From the NCBI RefSeq assembly GCF_000210295.1, contig NC_026735.1, forward strand, positions 321,749-385,748: a stretch of DNA of 64,000 nt, read 5' to 3'. The DNA is from Trypanosoma brucei gambiense DAL972 (taxonomy: Eukaryota > Euglenozoa > Kinetoplastea > Trypanosomatida > Trypanosomatidae). Within the stretch, counting starts at the first letter, position 1, and each line of letters starts with the position of its first letter. This document shows positions 62,852 to 64,000 of the stretch, one piece after another. Made by a program: the position numbers and the translations under genes. The notes below the pieces were generated by a model. The model worked only from the letters and a program-made list of their open reading frames with translations. It searched no databases and had not been told where the DNA came from.

Positions 62852-64000
62852 GGGCAGTGCGAGTCAAATGCACTGGTCTCTTTCCCTTCGCTAGACAGTG
62901 TGATGAGAGGAGAGTTATACACACTCTAACTAACAAGAGAAGAAGATAAAACAAAAGGTGGATTTCCTCACTTTACTCTTTTCTTTTTTTATTTATTTCT
63001 TCAGGTTTTATTTCTTGAGGTTCCTCTCCTCCACGTTTCCGCCTCCGGAGGAAACTGCCAGCTTGATAACTGAAGTTGTGAGAGAGTCAGAGGAAGAAAT
63101 GGAGTACAAATGTGCGACAGCGAGTTACATAAAACGGTAGCAGGGAATGTGTCACCAAACGATGAGTTACATAAGGAAATAAAGAGGGTGTGAGTGAAAG
63201 TCGTAGACTGGAAGAAAAATAAAATAAAATAAAAATACGCCACTGCGCGGCCACTTGATGATGAGGGACCACCTCCACTAGCGGTTTCATAACATCGAAC
63301 CCAAATGGGAAAGAAGAGAATAGGCAAATGCGAAGGGAGGATGCTGCTAATATCAACAGAAAGGAGGAGGAGAAAGAGGGAATGGGATAAAGGTTTGTAT
63401 AGTGAAGGAAAGTGGTTGCGTAAGGTCGCACAATATAATATACGGATGTATATTTAGATGTATACATCTGTGTCTGGCATTCAGTTGAGTACACACACCC
63501 AAACGAAAACAAAAAACGGTGTGTGCGACAGCATGTTCCCCATTCCCTTCTCTCTCTTTTTTTCCTTGTCGAATGGGTAGAAGTGAAAAGTTTCAGGAAA
63601 AGAAAAAAAGAAGATGGGCAAATGCTTACAACGGGAAGCAGTTTTTTTTTCTTTTGTATCGTGTTTATTTCCACTTCTCAACTGCCTGTTTAACCCATTC
63701 ACGAGCGAAGGGGGAGGGGGTGGAAAATTGGAAAATAATTGAACAAACGACACATTTTGATAACACCATTTCCCTTGAGTGGTTCATCACAGCCAACAGC
63801 TGTACACATATCCCGTGCCCACATGCATGTCTCAAAGGGTAATACGATGCAAAAGCGAGAAAAATAGCAACGCCACAGAAAATAAAAAAGGAGGAAAACC
63901 CCTAATTGGAAGGGAAATAGATGGAACCAATGAAACAACAAACAAATAACGAAATTCCCCTTCCACTCTCCTTATTTTCACTGAAGAGGTGCTAATACAG
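62852..64000. other. Upstream flank, no gene seen
   Basis: ORFs on both strands here are short or made of T-rich translations. Purine-rich stretches on the plus strand (for example about 63,358-63,378) are polypyrimidine on the minus strand. The gene block may continue beyond the window. Confidence 0.55.

Noticed and set aside
1..64000. CRISPR arrays, bacterial operons, insertion sequences or attachment sites
   Set aside because: Spacing of repeats, trans-splicing signals and gene families are those of a trypanosome nuclear chromosome. The regular repeats are the ISG65 array and simple microsatellites.

Overview
This window is nuclear DNA of an African trypanosome of the Trypanosoma brucei group. 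It looks like the ISG65 locus that I remember as lying on chromosome 2 of T. brucei. The evidence is nine tandem genes for the 65-kDa invariant surface glycoprotein, intronless genes in long same-strand blocks, polypyrimidine tracts upstream of start codons (trans-splicing signals), and kinetoplastid-type neighbours: a DDD-motif glycosyltransferase, PWWP-TFIIS proteins and a divergent ATP synthase subunit.

Left half (1 to about 31,150, plus strand): a tandem array with a unit of about 3.54 kb. Each complete unit carries (i) a 56-57 codon ORF, (ii) an ISG65 gene of 436-437 codons, (iii) a 125-codon downstream ORF that I judge to be a shrunken ISG-like relative, and (iv) a spacer with broken coding-like stretches on the minus strand. 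The ISG65 copies are mosaics of a few sequence cassettes. Two 100-N gaps (8077-8176 and 21337-21436) have flanks that overlap in unit coordinates and differ in sequence, so units are probably missing and nine is a minimum copy number. The third ISG65 copy is frameshifted beside the first gap. The last copy is the most divergent and lacks the downstream ORF.

Middle (about 31.15-33.4 kb): the plus-strand array meets a minus-strand gene block head-on. This is a convergent strand-switch, the usual place for polymerase II termination in trypanosomes. It is GC-rich, with coding-like stretches that are broken and unassigned.

Right half (33.4-64 kb, minus strand): reading towards decreasing coordinates, as the block is transcribed, the genes are a GTPBP1-like GTPase, a probable ATP synthase subunit g, a PWWP-TFIIS protein with a zinc ribbon, a PWWP-TFIIS N-domain protein without a ribbon, two membrane-anchored CHAP amidase-like proteins that share a 454-bp nearly identical block, an uncertain small ORF, a possible SPF27/BCAS2-like spliceosome protein, a polytopic membrane protein, the glycosyltransferase and a PLAC8-like Cys-rich membrane protein. 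Trypanosome blocks of this kind are co-transcribed without functional grouping, so no pathway is implied by the order.

The most unusual structure outside the array is the 4.8-kb AT-rich gap between the two TFIIS genes. It holds four consecutive, non-nested inverted repeats within 1 kb (52,536-53,539), plus microsatellites and a short telomere-like stretch. This region and the small ISG-like ORF family are the best candidates for something undescribed.
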